A stretch of 64,000 nucleotides of DNA, taken from NCBI GenBank assembly GCA_020633205.1, contig JACKEB010000011.1, positions 496,001-560,000 on the forward strand. The letters run 5' to 3'. This DNA comes from Polyangiaceae bacterium (GTDB lineage Bacteria; Myxococcota_A; Polyangia; Polyangiales; Polyangiaceae). Positions 36,810-46,201 of this stretch are shown piece by piece. Positions within the stretch are counted from its first letter, which is position 1. Each line of letters starts with the position of its first letter. Position numbers and translations under genes: made by a program. The notes under the pieces were generated by a model, which worked only from the letters and a program-made list of their open reading frames with translations, was not told the origin of the DNA and did no database searches.

Positions 36810-37365
36810 TAGTCAGCTCATCAGACCAATTCTCGGATCGTTGTTCGGTCGCGTGGCCGTACGCGAATGTTTTCCCTTGCGGACCATTGCGCGCGGAAAC
36901 GGTCTGGTGGCATCGGGTGTCGCCCCGGGCGCCCTGTACTTGCACACGCGTCTAGGAGCTTCTGAACGCTTGGCCAGACGTTCGGCCCCGGTTGCTTTCG
37001 TGTGGACTGTATGGGGATAAGTTGTCACTCGCGGCGGGCAAATTTTCGGTATCTCGGATTGCCGAACTCGGACCCTCGTGGTACTCGGGTTTTCAAGTTT
37101 GAAAGGTCATGGGGGGCCGAAGCCAGCTAACATCTTGAAACTGTGTCGAATCAGGGGGTTCTGACACAGGCTGGCGGCAGGCGCCGGTTCGGTTCGCTCT
37201 CACCGAAGAGCCGCCGAGCAACAACTCCAGACGGGTCGGCAGCTACCCAACACGTGGTGTGAGGGGGGGCTAGCTGGAGGGGCAGTCGTCGCTTCGAAAG
37301 CGGCGCTTCCGTCCAGAGTCGGTGGGGAAACGAGAGACAGACGGAGCAACTCTCCGGGGGGTTTG
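36810..37365. other. Intergenic region with a bulged hairpin
   Basis: About 560 bp with no gene. CTGTGTC-GAA (37141-37150) pairs with TTC-t-GACACAG (37159-37169) around the loop TCAGGGGG, a 10-pair stem with one bulge that could be an RNA element 200 bases before the next start. It also carries one copy of the CGCGCGGAAA word (36890-36899) and a TTTTCCCTTGCGG run (36870). Otherwise nothing recognised. Confidence 0.5.
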
Positions 37366-38301
37366 ATGGCAACCAAGATCGACGTCTCGAGTGCGGCGAG
37401 TGATGAGATTTTCTTTCAGAACGATCGCGTCTCCTTGTGCCTGTTGGTGAACAGGCGCTCTCGCACGATGCGCGTGATCGACTTCCGTTCGGGGCCGAGT
37501 CCCGCGAAGCGCATCTTCGTCATGAGCCTGGCTCAGCGCGAGGGTATCGACCGCGTCTACACGCTGGTGGAGCGTGAAGAGGTATCCTCCTGGGCGCGAC
37601 TCGGTTTCATGAAGGAAGGAAGCATCCCAGCCTTCTACAAGCGTAGCGATGCGCACCTGCTCGGCGCGCTGGTTCCGCGGGGAGCCCCGGAGAACCCGGA
37701 TGAGTCCGGTGCGCGTCCGGTGTACTTGGACTACTCAGCCGCAGTGGCCACGGGGCCCAACGCCGCGCACTATCAGGCCACGCGAAAGCTCGCGAAGGAC
37801 CGCGAGGCAATGCCAACTCCCCCGGTGCGGGTGCAGCTCGGACGCGACGCGGACGTACAGCGCTGCTTGGCCTCTGCAGAGCGCGCGGATCGCGTGCTCT
37901 CACATCTCGAGCCGTTTGGGCGCGACGTGGAACGCCAGTCCTTCATGTGCACGGCGCGGGGAGGTTTCTCGTTGCTCGTCAGCGTCGAGAGCCAGCCGTG
38001 TTACTCGAACGCTTTCATCGAGCTGGTGCAGGCGCCGCGCACGGAGAAAGAGACGTTGCTAACTACGCGGGCCATCGGTGAAGTGTGTGACCGACTGCTC
38101 GCGCAAGATGTGGTCAGCGCCTTCGCGCTCACGGCGGTAGACGATCACGACCTCGGGGCCGCGTTCTTGATCAACGGCTTCAAGCGTACGGGCTTCCTAC
38201 AAGGTCACCTGCTCCAGCACGGCGAGCGCAAGGACGCGTTTCTGTGGAGCCGGAAGCTGGCACAGCCTGACGGGCCCACTGGGCGGGATCAGGATTTTTA
38301 G
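37366..38301 (+). CDS. Putative tandem GNAT-like acetyltransferase (AblB-related)
   Basis: 311 residues from ATG at 37366 (TTG directly before it). The N-terminal half ends VYTLVEREEVSSWARLGFMKEGSIPAFYKRSDAHLLGALV, which resembles the end of a GNAT domain and specifically beta-lysine acetyltransferase AblB (GFxxEGxIxxFY.GxDA). The C-terminal half (VSAFALTAVDDHDLGAAFLINGFKRTGFLQGHLLQHGERKDAFLW) looks like a second GNAT end. Thus probably two GNAT folds in one chain. Substrate unknown. Similarity judged by eye only. Confidence 0.65.
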   Translation: MATKIDVSSAASDEIFFQNDRVSLCLLVNRRSRTMRVIDFRSGPSPAKRIFVMSLAQREGIDRVYTLVEREEVSSWARLGFMKEGSIPAFYKRSDAHLLGALVPRGAPENPDESGARPVYLDYSAAVATGPNAAHYQATRKLAKDREAMPTPPVRVQLGRDADVQRCLASAERADRVLSHLEPFGRDVERQSFMCTARGGFSLLVSVESQPCYSNAFIELVQAPRTEKETLLTTRAIGEVCDRLLAQDVVSAFALTAVDDHDLGAAFLINGFKRTGFLQGHLLQHGERKDAFLWSRKLAQPDGPTGRDQDF

Positions 38302-38499
38302 TCCGGCTCGCTGTTGAATGCTCACGTCATGTGGCGAATCAACAGGGGTCGGCAGAGTTCATTCAGTGCGGAATGGCACTGAGTGGGGCAACAAGAAGAG
38401 AAGGGGAGCCACATTCGAAGATTGAACGCCGCGTGACGGCTCGAGTTGGAACCGTCGCCGGGGCTGAGGGGCCCCGAGGTGAGCGATGCGAATGTGGTC

Positions 38500-38550
38500 G
38501 GATTTCGCCCGCCCGTATGAGGGTGCGGGCGGGCGGAATCCGGATTTTTT
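38500..38550 (+). terminator. Strong intrinsic terminator or attenuator before the HEAT gene
   Basis: GGATTTCGCCCGCCCG (38500-38515) pairs with CGGGCGGGCGGAATCC (38526-38541), 16 pairs with one G-U, then CGGATTTTTTGG with six T at 38545-38550. It lies ~200 bases after the acetyltransferase-like gene and only 37 bases before the next ATG at 38588. Confidence 0.82.
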
Positions 38551-38587
38551 GGTCGGCTGTTGGGCGTTGTGCGCCGCGGAAGCGGGG

Positions 38588-41149
38588 ATGCGCTTGCGCT
38601 GCTTTCAGCGCCTCGCTACGGGCTTGGGGGTGAAGTCGCGTTCTCTCCTTCGCTCGTTGACCTTCGGCGTGTTCACCGGGGCGTCGTTGCTCTGGGCAGC
38701 GAGTGCTGCGGGGGCCAATGCCGTCACTCCTGCGCCACCTGGCGGTGCCAAGCTCGCGGTTGGCTTCGATGCCATGGGAGATCTGAAGGGCGCGCTCTGC
38801 CGAAAGGAGCCGTGTGAGATCGGCAGTGGTCAGAGCGTGGGCCTGCCCGAGGAGTTGCGCGCCAGCAAGGAGAAGGCCAGGCTCTCGATAGTTCCGCTCG
38901 GAAAAGGCAGCTATGTCGTGCACGTCGCTGTGCCACGGACACCAGGCAGGGCCTGGGAGGCGTTGGTTGGGCAACGTGGTGGCAAGGTAGTCGTTGTTTT
39001 CGCCGGAGAGACGGGGCCGGTAACCGGTGCTGAGGGCGAACGTAGTGGTGCAGTTGTCAACGTCTCTGAAGCCACCAGCGATGGCTCTCGGCGCGTCGTC
39101 GTGGGTGAGATGTTGGAGAGCATGTCCTTGTGTGGGCGGCCGGCGGTCCTCTCCCCCAAACTGCTGCTCCCAAAGGACATGAAGCTGCACTCGGCGAAGG
39201 TGCAGCGCTTGACCCCTGAGGAGCGAGCCAGTGCGATCTCACTGACCGCGACCGTGGTCGACCCCGAGAGCAAGCCCGGTCCGAGCTTGCTACGCGCCAT
39301 CTCTGCCAGCAGCGCGGTGGGGAACCCGAGCGCGTTGACCGATGGCGATCTCGAGACTACCTGGGCGGAGGGACGCGGAGGCTCCGGGCGTGGAGAGTTT
39401 GCCTTGATGCTGTCGCCGCCGGAGGTGCCGCTCAGCGCCTTTGAGTTCGTCATCCGGCCCCCGAGTCGTGAGGTGGCCCACGGCAGCGCGCCAAAGAGCT
39501 TCTTTTTGGCGCTGACCAAGCAGCTCTTCAAGGTAGAGATGCCTGAAGACGCATGGCAGTTCCCTGGTCGGCGTTACCGCGTGGAACTAAACGAGGCAGT
39601 GACCAGCGACTGCGTCGCACTGGTGACGGATGATGCGTTCGACGAGAGCAAGTCGTCCCAGGTCAGCTTCGCCGAGCTGAACGCCGTGAGCAGCTTCGAC
39701 ACGCAAAACCTCGAAGGGTTGGTGGGTGCGCTGGCCGGAGGCGGCGAGCGCGCCGAGGCTGCTGGCGCCGTGCTGAGAGGTCTTGGCGCGCCCGCTTTTG
39801 CGGAGATCCGCAAGCGCTTCAAGTCCCTCGATGCCGGCGGTCGGCGAGTGGCTCTCGACGTGATGGATCACGCGCCGTGCTCTGACTCCGCGACCGTGTA
39901 TGTGGAGGCCTTACTCTCCAAGTATGAGGCTCATCGAATCCATGCGGAAGCGAGAATTCGGCGCTGCGGTGAGGCCGCTGTCCAGCCGCTGACGTCAGCG
40001 CTCGGTGGCGCCTCCGGACCGCGCGCGGCACAGATCCTCGCGGCAGTTGCACCCGCAGCAGCGGTGGACGCTCTGATGGCGCAATTGGTTGCCCTCGCGC
40101 CCGGCGCGAAGCCACCCCCAGCAGCGCCGCGCACGAAGGCAGGCATCGCAAAGTACAAGCAGCAACGCGCGGCGCAGGTGAAGAACAGCAAGCTCCGGGC
40201 GGCCTACCGTTCGGCGCTTGCGGTGGCCGCTAGTCAACCTGCGGCGACCCAGGTGGTGGCCAAGCAGCTCGCCAAAGCGCTGCCCAAGAACGCGCGCATC
40301 GACCTCTTGCGGGCGCTTGGCGGCGGTGTCGCTAGGCACCCAGGTGCACTGGCCAGCCTGAATACTTTGCTGCGCCAAGGCGGCGATTTTCGCACGCGGT
40401 ACCTCCTGATAGCGCCGCTGAGCGAGCTGGCGAAGAAGTCTCCTGCAGCGCGCGCGGAGCTTTCGCGCCTGTTGGCGAAGGACCCTAGCGGCCATATTCG
40501 TGCGGAAGCGGCTCGATCCATCGACGAGCCGAGTCAATTCCAGAAGGAGTTGCTCACGGCGCTCGGGGATCGCGAGGTGCGCGTGCGCGAGGCCGCGGCG
40601 TCGGTGCTCTCGGGGCCCAACGCTGGTTTCGCCGAGGCTCCGTTGACTTCTCGACTAACGGAAGACCGCTGGCCCCTGGTGCGCGCAACCGCTGCTCGCA
40701 GCCTGGGTGATCTTCCGGCTTCACCTCGCGTCGACGCCGCGCTGGCTTCGGCGCTCGAGGACGAGTCGCCTCATGTTCGCCGTCCAGTGGTGCTGGCACT
40801 CGGAGCGCGGGGCGCATTGCGCTACTCGAAGGCGGTCGCAGAACGCCTCGAGGATCGTGAAGAAAAGGCCGAGGTGCGCGCTGCGGCTGCGTTGGCTTTG
40901 GGGCGGATGTGCGCCGTGGACCAGGTGGACCTGCTGGAGTCGTACGCGACGAAACTGGCGAACCCCTTTTCGGATCCAGAGCTCCGTCCCGTGGCCGCCG
41001 CAGCGCTCTTGAGCCTCGGCAAGCTTCACCCCACGGATTTACGCGCGCGGCTCGAGCCATTCTTCAAGCCAGAAGCGCCCCGCGCAGCGAAACAAGCCGC
41101 CGAGACCATGCTCAAGGCACCCCCCGGGTGTGGCAAGCCGAAGAGCTGA
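38588..41149 (+). CDS. Secreted HEAT-repeat protein with F5/8C-like domain
   Basis: 853 residues from ATG at 38588; an upstream ATG at 38486 lies inside the terminator hairpin and is rejected. Signal-type segment (GVFTGASLLWAASAAGANA). A beta domain at ~180-360 resembles a discoidin/F5-8C fold (LLRAISASSAVGNPSALTDGDLETTWAEGRGGSGRGEFALML). The rest is a run of HEAT/PBS-type repeats (LLSKYEAHRIHAEARIRRCGEAAVQPL; LRAEAARSIDEPS; DREVRVREAAASVL; LVRATAARSLGDL; HVRRPVVLALGARGAL; VRAAAALALGRM). Probably a periplasmic scaffold. Convergent with the GH-like lipoprotein gene (gap 4 bases). Confidence 0.88.
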   Translation: MRLRCFQRLATGLGVKSRSLLRSLTFGVFTGASLLWAASAAGANAVTPAPPGGAKLAVGFDAMGDLKGALCRKEPCEIGSGQSVGLPEELRASKEKARLSIVPLGKGSYVVHVAVPRTPGRAWEALVGQRGGKVVVVFAGETGPVTGAEGERSGAVVNVSEATSDGSRRVVVGEMLESMSLCGRPAVLSPKLLLPKDMKLHSAKVQRLTPEERASAISLTATVVDPESKPGPSLLRAISASSAVGNPSALTDGDLETTWAEGRGGSGRGEFALMLSPPEVPLSAFEFVIRPPSREVAHGSAPKSFFLALTKQLFKVEMPEDAWQFPGRRYRVELNEAVTSDCVALVTDDAFDESKSSQVSFAELNAVSSFDTQNLEGLVGALAGGGERAEAAGAVLRGLGAPAFAEIRKRFKSLDAGGRRVALDVMDHAPCSDSATVYVEALLSKYEAHRIHAEARIRRCGEAAVQPLTSALGGASGPRAAQILAAVAPAAAVDALMAQLVALAPGAKPPPAAPRTKAGIAKYKQQRAAQVKNSKLRAAYRSALAVAASQPAATQVVAKQLAKALPKNARIDLLRALGGGVARHPGALASLNTLLRQGGDFRTRYLLIAPLSELAKKSPAARAELSRLLAKDPSGHIRAEAARSIDEPSQFQKELLTALGDREVRVREAAASVLSGPNAGFAEAPLTSRLTEDRWPLVRATAARSLGDLPASPRVDAALASALEDESPHVRRPVVLALGARGALRYSKAVAERLEDREEKAEVRAAAALALGRMCAVDQVDLLESYATKLANPFSDPELRPVAAAALLSLGKLHPTDLRARLEPFFKPEAPRAAKQAAETMLKAPPGCGKPKS

Positions 41150-41153
41150 GCCG

Positions 41154-42914
41154 TCAGGGCAGCACATAGCCGAGGAGGCTCTCCGTGACTTGCCCCTCGC
41201 AGGTGGGGCTGGTCGACACGAAGTGATCGCCGTTTGAATCCACGCGGCAACGGTAGAGTTCTACCCAACCGCTGGTTGGGTTCTGCATCACGTAGCCGAC
41301 GGGCCCGAGGGGCTGAAGATTCTCGCAGTTGGGATCCGTGCTCAATAGGTTGTGCTGCCCAACGGCGCACTCGTAGAGCAGGCGAGAGCCCGCCACGGCG
41401 TCACGATTCAACCGGTAGGATGACTCGGCGGTGAACCCCGGAGGAGCGAGGCGGGTGGATGCCCAGTGTCCACGGGTGGGGTGGCTGCTGCGGGTCAGTC
41501 GCACGTAGGGGAGGTCTTCGAAGCCACAGCTCAGCTGGGGCGGGCTCAGGTCGTTACGATTTGCGAGGGCCCAAGTAGCCCAAGCGGGCTTGGCGTTCCC
41601 CGCCTCGTCGCGCAGCCCCAGACCGAGGCCAGCGGCCGTTTCCGCAGGGTGATCCTTCATGCGATGGTAGATGTAGTTCTCGATGCCCGGCGTGCCGAGC
41701 ACGTTCCGGAAGGAGTCACAGACACCACTCGCCTGCGCTTCTGGGGTCGACTGGGGCGCGAGTGAGTTGACTCCACTCTCCGTAAGCTGGATTTCCCAGG
41801 TGCTCGGCTTGCTCGGGAACTCACGCCGCAGCCAGCCGGCCAGTACCCCAATGTTGCCGTAGGTCACCTTGGGGTAATCATCGGCAGAGAATTCAGGGGC
41901 GAGCAGGTTTGGGGGGTACGGGTGATAGGCCACGCGCCAGTTTCGGTTGCCTACCAGGCCCGCAAACTGCTTGAGGAACGTCTCGCCGGAGAGCAGCGGG
42001 TTGGTGGCCGAAGGGGCGTCGAATGACGCGCCGAAATGGTGCTCGAGGGATACCAGCACCTTCGCGGTGGTCTGTTCGCCCAAGATGGCGTCATATGCGG
42101 CGGAGTAATTGGCCGTATAGGTGCTGATCCAGGCGTCCTTGTCGCAGGGCGTGCCCTGACCACACCCGATATCGAACCAATCGTTCGCGTTGACTTCGTT
42201 GTGGATCACGAAGTCTGCGATCCGCCCGTTGCCTCGCGTGCCGTCGTAGCGCTGGGCCAGCATGCCCGCGAAGCGCCCGTAGTTTGCTGCGTCTTTTGGC
42301 GCGCAGAAGATCTCGAAGCCGGCGCTCACTGGACTGCAGTTATCCACGCGTGCCCAGGCAGGGACGCCGTACACGACCGCGCTGACGACCACTCCTGCGG
42401 CGGTGTAGTCGCGGATTGCGTTGTCGACGTTCGTATCAATACGGAAACAGTGTCCGTCGTATTCTTGGCTGTCAGCGCCGCAAGGCGGCGCGCTGACGCT
42501 GCCTTCCCAGCTGGACCACACCAGATTCATCGCCACGCCGCCGGCGTTGTTGCCCACCACCTCCGAGATCGGGCTCCAGAAGTCCGGCTGGAGTCCTTTG
42601 ATGCGATACGCGCTGCGCGTGGGGTAAGCCAAAGAGCCGCCGCCGCTACCTCCAGCGCCGCTGCCTCCCGCTGCGCTGCCTCCCGCTGCGCTGCCTCCCG
42701 CTGCGCTGCCGCCAGCTCCAGCTCCTCCGACCGTTCCGCCTGCGCCGCCGTTTCCCGCGCCGTCTGGCCAGCCTCCGCCGCCAGCCGTGCTTCCGCCGCC
42801 GCCTTGATTTCCGCCGCCGCCCGCGTTTCCCAGGTTTCCGCCGGACCCCGCTGAGCCACCCGATTCGCCACAACCCAGCGCAATCAGCGCGCCGAACACC
42901 AGCAGTCGCCGCAT
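41154..42914 (-). CDS. Glycoside-hydrolase-like lipoprotein (DUF5722-type)
   Basis: 586 residues. Lipobox LIALGC, then a Gly-rich linker. The central domain looks like a TIM-barrel glycoside hydrolase: VVYGVPAWARVDNC, DFVIHNEVNANDWF (acid/base Glu of the NE motif) and STWEIQLTESGVN (candidate nucleophile Glu), as in clan GH-A and the DUF5722 group. The C-terminal ~120 residues are a three-fold beta domain with VELYRCRVDSNGDHFVSTSPTCEGQVTESLLGYV, resembling DUF5648 or related binding domains. Substrate polysaccharide unknown. Confidence 0.82.
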   Translation of the reverse strand: MRRLLVFGALIALGCGESGGSAGSGGNLGNAGGGGNQGGGGSTAGGGGWPDGAGNGGAGGTVGGAGAGGSAAGGSAAGGSAAGGSGAGGSGGGSLAYPTRSAYRIKGLQPDFWSPISEVVGNNAGGVAMNLVWSSWEGSVSAPPCGADSQEYDGHCFRIDTNVDNAIRDYTAAGVVVSAVVYGVPAWARVDNCSPVSAGFEIFCAPKDAANYGRFAGMLAQRYDGTRGNGRIADFVIHNEVNANDWFDIGCGQGTPCDKDAWISTYTANYSAAYDAILGEQTTAKVLVSLEHHFGASFDAPSATNPLLSGETFLKQFAGLVGNRNWRVAYHPYPPNLLAPEFSADDYPKVTYGNIGVLAGWLRREFPSKPSTWEIQLTESGVNSLAPQSTPEAQASGVCDSFRNVLGTPGIENYIYHRMKDHPAETAAGLGLGLRDEAGNAKPAWATWALANRNDLSPPQLSCGFEDLPYVRLTRSSHPTRGHWASTRLAPPGFTAESSYRLNRDAVAGSRLLYECAVGQHNLLSTDPNCENLQPLGPVGYVMQNPTSGWVELYRCRVDSNGDHFVSTSPTCEGQVTESLLGYVLP

Positions 42915-43025
42915 TCCCGCAGCATAGGGGAATCAGGCGCAGACAGGTGCCGCGGACTCAGTTTTCAGCGACGCGACATTAGGTAGCCTACTCACATGGG
43001 GCTAGGCTAAAGCAGCGAACGAACC

Positions 43026-43787
43026 ATGACCCACGAAGCAAGCCAGACCATCGCCGACGCGGACACCGAGGGCTCGGCCACTCTGGAGTTGCTCGGCACG
43101 GCCGCGTGGGCGGCGCTCATCGCCAGCTTGCTTGGCGCGGTGCCTGGCGCGGTGAGCGCGAGTTCAGCCGGGGCGTCTTTCCCTCTGGCCTGGGTGGCGC
43201 TGGTCGGTGGTTCGGCGTTGCTGCTGTTGCCCTTCTGCATTGCCCTGAGGATCCAGCTCGGGCGCGGTGCTGTGGGGCGGCGCGGGTTGATGGTACTCGT
43301 CGCGAGCTTGGGTCTCAGCGCGCCGGTACTCAGTATTCTGCTCAAGTTGCTCAAGACGGGCACGCACCATCGCCCTCTCGGTGCGGCGACGTTCGCAGGT
43401 TTGGCACTGATCTCCCTGCTGGGTGCGCTGGCCGTGGTAGGGCGCTTGGGTAGCTTCGCGGGTCGTGACGGTGCCGCGGGGAAGCGTGCCGCCCTGCTCT
43501 TGAAGGTCGCCGTTGGCGTGGGAGCGCTAGGACTGCTCTACGCTTCACTCCCGTTGCTCGGGGCGGGCAAGGGTGCGCTGCTCGGCGCGCTGCTCTTGAT
43601 TGGAGTCTCTGGCGCGCTGTGCTGGCTCGGTCTACCGAAGGTCAGCGGCACGCTGGCGCGGGTTGGTGTCGCGCTGTGTCTGCTGCTGAGCGTCATGAGC
43701 GGCGTGTTGCTGCGCTCCGGTGACTTGCTGGAGACCTTGCAGAAGCAAGCTCCCGTCAGCCTGGGCGCTGGCTGGCTCTGGGGCTGA
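43026..43787 (+). CDS. Multi-pass membrane protein, hypothetical
   Basis: 253 residues, about seven hydrophobic segments (AAWAALIASLLGAVPGAVSA; LLLPFCIALRIQLG; LMVLVASLGLSAPVLSILLKLL; FAGLALISLLGALAVVG; VAVGVGALGLLYASL; ALLGALLLIGVSGALCWLG; VGVALCLLLSVMSGVLL) and almost no charged residues between. No family recognised. A 20-base tandem repeat begins 54 bases after the stop. Confidence 0.75.
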   Translation: MTHEASQTIADADTEGSATLELLGTAAWAALIASLLGAVPGAVSASSAGASFPLAWVALVGGSALLLLPFCIALRIQLGRGAVGRRGLMVLVASLGLSAPVLSILLKLLKTGTHHRPLGAATFAGLALISLLGALAVVGRLGSFAGRDGAAGKRAALLLKVAVGVGALGLLYASLPLLGAGKGALLGALLLIGVSGALCWLGLPKVSGTLARVGVALCLLLSVMSGVLLRSGDLLETLQKQAPVSLGAGWLWG

Positions 43788-44135
43788 ACGGCCTGGGTCG
43801 CAAGCCGCTTGGCGGAGTCGCGTTTGCTGGTGGCGCCTCCAGGCCGCAGTGCAGCTTGACAGGCCGCAGCGCAGCTCGACAGGCCGCAGTGCAGCTGAGC
43901 AGGCCGCAGTGCAGCTGAGCAGGCCGCAATGCGGCTGAGCAGGCCGCAATGCGGCTGAACAGAGCGCAATGCAGCTGAGCAGGCCGCAATGCGTCATGTG
44001 CTGAACGCGTGAGCAATCCGCAGCCTTGTCAGGTCGCGGCCGGGGGGACTCTCCGAAAGCTCGTGCCGGCCAAGGCAGGTTGACTCGAAGAGTGCACCGC
44101 GTCGCGTTGACGAGGGGCAGTGGCAAACTTAACTT
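43788..44135. other. Intergenic region with 20-base tandem repeat
   Basis: 348 bp between a membrane-protein gene and a metallopeptidase gene on the same strand. The first half is the tandem repeat described separately. The rest shows nothing clear. Confidence 0.6.
43841..43993. repeat. 20-base tandem repeat, 7.6 copies
   Basis: Units in phase: consensus AGGCCGCARTGCRGCTGAGC. Seven full units (43841-43980) plus 13 bases of an eighth. Units differ at up to four positions; neighbouring units are most alike, as expected from slippage. Non-coding. Confidence 0.9.
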
Positions 44136-45479
44136 TTGTCTTCTGTGCGCGTCGCAGCTTCGCACCCCTCCTCGAGCACGGCTCTCGCTCGGCGTCGATC
44201 GACGCTTGGTTCGCCGCGCGCTCACCACTGGTTTCGTCGCCTAGCCGCGCTGTTGGTGCTTCTGCTCGTGGGTTTGGGGGTGAGCAGCGCCTTCGCTGAG
44301 CCGGAAGCTAGCGCGCCGCCCGGAACTCAGGGTTACGTTCCACCTCATGACGCGCCTCACGTCCCGCCAGAGCTGGTGGCGGCGCGCAGAGTGCCCCCTG
44401 GCTTCACCAGCTATCAGGGTGGTTGGCTCACCATCGTCTACCCAGTCGCCATGCGCGACAAGGTGCAGCCGTTGATTGCGGAAGCCGACAGTTTCCGCAA
44501 GGTTTTGTCGACTTCGCTCGGGCGGCCGGTTTTGCTCGCTGGCGACAAGAAGGAGCCCCCGGTTTGGGTGATCGTGGCGCGCTCTCCAGTAGAGATGGTG
44601 TCGTTTGCTCCCGACGGCTACCCGCCCCCAGCGTACGCCTCCGGGGTGGCTTACTCCTCGATTGGTCTGGTGTTGCTGACCATCGATCCGGTGAGCCCAG
44701 GTCAGCCCCATGTGCTGGAAGAAGTTTTTCGCCACGAGCTAGCGCACGTCGCGCTGTACGACGCGGTGGGTGGCGCTCATGTTCCGCGCTGGTTCAATGA
44801 AGGCTTCGCGGTGCACGTCTCCGGTGAGAGCTCCCTGGCACGGCTTCAGACGTTGTGGGTCTCCACGGTCGGTAACACGTTGATCCCGCTTTCGACTCTG
44901 GATAACGGTTTCCCTGCGGATTCTGACCGGGCCGCCGTTGCTTATGCTCAGAGCGCGGACATCGTGCGCTACCTGCTGCGAAAGCAAGATACCGAGCGCT
45001 TTGGCAGCTTGCTCGAGCGCGTGCGTCCACGCGCGGGGAAGCCGGGGCAGCCCTTCGAGGCCGCGTTCAATGACGCATACGGCACCAGTCTCAGCCAGCT
45101 CGAGTTCGAGTGGCGCGCAGACGCCGCGAAGCGCTACACCTTCTGGCCGGTACTCTTCAGCGGTGGCTTTGTTTGGGCAGGCGCGTTGGTGCTGTTTGGC
45201 TTGGCCTGGCGCCGCCGTCGGAAGCATCACCACGAGACGCTCGCGCGCTGGGAACGCGAAGAGGCGGAGGAAGACCGGCGCCGCGCTCTGGCACAAAATG
45301 CGGTCCGCGTGCACATCGTGGTTCCCGGTGCCGAGTCCAGCATTGCGCTGCGTGAGATGGGCAGCGAGATCGACACGGAAGAAGTCGACGAGGAGCGACC
45401 CAGCGGCGAGATGGCGCCGCCAAGCGACCGAGGCGTGCCCAAGGTTCGACACGAAGGTTCCTGGTATACGTTGCACTGA
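44136..45479 (+). CDS. Membrane-anchored metallopeptidase (MA clan, HExxH)
   Basis: 447 residues if started at TTG 44136; GTG at 44145 is also possible and the exact start is unsure. Signal-type segment LAALLVLLLVGLGVSSAFA. The zinc motif VFRHELAHVALYDAVGG (HELAH) and downstream RWFNEGFAVHVSGES (glutamate ligand) mark a peptidase MA-type domain at ~190-310. A membrane helix near 340-362 (FSGGFVWAGALVLFGLAWRRRRK) leads to a cytoplasmic acidic tail. This would put the enzyme in the periplasm with a short cytosolic tail. Substrate unknown. Confidence 0.82.
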   Translation: MSSVRVAASHPSSSTALARRRSTLGSPRAHHWFRRLAALLVLLLVGLGVSSAFAEPEASAPPGTQGYVPPHDAPHVPPELVAARRVPPGFTSYQGGWLTIVYPVAMRDKVQPLIAEADSFRKVLSTSLGRPVLLAGDKKEPPVWVIVARSPVEMVSFAPDGYPPPAYASGVAYSSIGLVLLTIDPVSPGQPHVLEEVFRHELAHVALYDAVGGAHVPRWFNEGFAVHVSGESSLARLQTLWVSTVGNTLIPLSTLDNGFPADSDRAAVAYAQSADIVRYLLRKQDTERFGSLLERVRPRAGKPGQPFEAAFNDAYGTSLSQLEFEWRADAAKRYTFWPVLFSGGFVWAGALVLFGLAWRRRRKHHHETLARWEREEAEEDRRRALAQNAVRVHIVVPGAESSIALREMGSEIDTEEVDEERPSGEMAPPSDRGVPKVRHEGSWYTLH

Positions 45480-45508
45480 GGCCCTCGCCGCTCGAATGCG
45501 TCGGCGTG

Positions 45509-46201
45509 ATGGTGCCGCGGCTACTTCCCATGACTGCGACATCGGATGTCGATATTGCCGCGCGGATTCAAAGTTTGACGGAGGTCAGCGCCCCGTACAG
45601 TTGCCCCGAGCTGCCCATGTGGCTTGGCTCTCCCCAAACGCCGCTCTGGCGCGCCAGCGAGGCCGAGCTCAACGCTTGGCAGTGCCCAGAGCCTTACTGG
45701 GCCTTCGCATGGCCCGGCGGGCAAGCGCTGGCGCGCGTCGTCCTCGACCAACCGGAACTGGTGCGTGGGCTCGATGTCTTGGATTTTGGTGGTGGCGGGG
45801 GGGTGCTCAGCCTGGCGGCGCTCCGCTCGGGAGCGCGACGCGTCGTGCTGAGCGAGCTGGATCCCTGGGCGCGCATCGCGGCGCAGCTCAACCTGGGCTT
45901 GAGCCCAGCCCTGCCGAAGCAGGACATGCAGGTGCGGCTCGAGGATTTGATTGGGCGTGACGTCGATGAACAGGTGATCCTGGTCGGCGACGTGCTGTAC
46001 GAGGAGGCCCTGGCTTTGCGTGTGCTCCCGTGGCTCCGGCGGCAAGCCAGGCGCGGGGTGCGGGTGCTCATCGGCGAACCGGGGCGAGGTCATGCTTCGC
46101 TCGTGAATGCCCGGGAAATCGCGCGGGTGCTGGCGCCTACGGATACTGGTTTGGACGGCAGCATCCTCAAGGAGCTCGGTGTCGTGGAGCTGCCCTGCTG
46201 A
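45509..46201 (+). CDS. Protein-lysine methyltransferase-like (METTL20/ETFB-KMT family)
   Basis: About 230 residues; ATG 45509 (GTG 45506 adjacent, ATG 45530 possible). PEPYWAFAWPGGQALARVVLDQPELVRGLDVLDFGGGGGVLSLAAL contains the family's FAWPGGQALAR signature and the SAM-binding motif I (LDFGGGGGVLSLAA); VGDVLYEEALA is the D-x-x-Y/F post-I motif. Members methylate lysines on proteins such as electron-transfer flavoprotein beta or ribosomal proteins. The stop is inside the first unit of a 19-base tandem repeat. Confidence 0.85.
   Translation: MVPRLLPMTATSDVDIAARIQSLTEVSAPYSCPELPMWLGSPQTPLWRASEAELNAWQCPEPYWAFAWPGGQALARVVLDQPELVRGLDVLDFGGGGGVLSLAALRSGARRVVLSELDPWARIAAQLNLGLSPALPKQDMQVRLEDLIGRDVDEQVILVGDVLYEEALALRVLPWLRRQARRGVRVLIGEPGRGHASLVNAREIARVLAPTDTGLDGSILKELGVVELPC

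Noticed and set aside
38486..38587. Upstream start for the HEAT-repeat protein
   Set aside because: Lies in the terminator hairpin; residues are not like a signal peptide and the ATG at 38588 fits better.
43841..43993. CRISPR-like array
   Set aside because: Units are contiguous without spacers and no cas gene is present; it is a plain tandem repeat.
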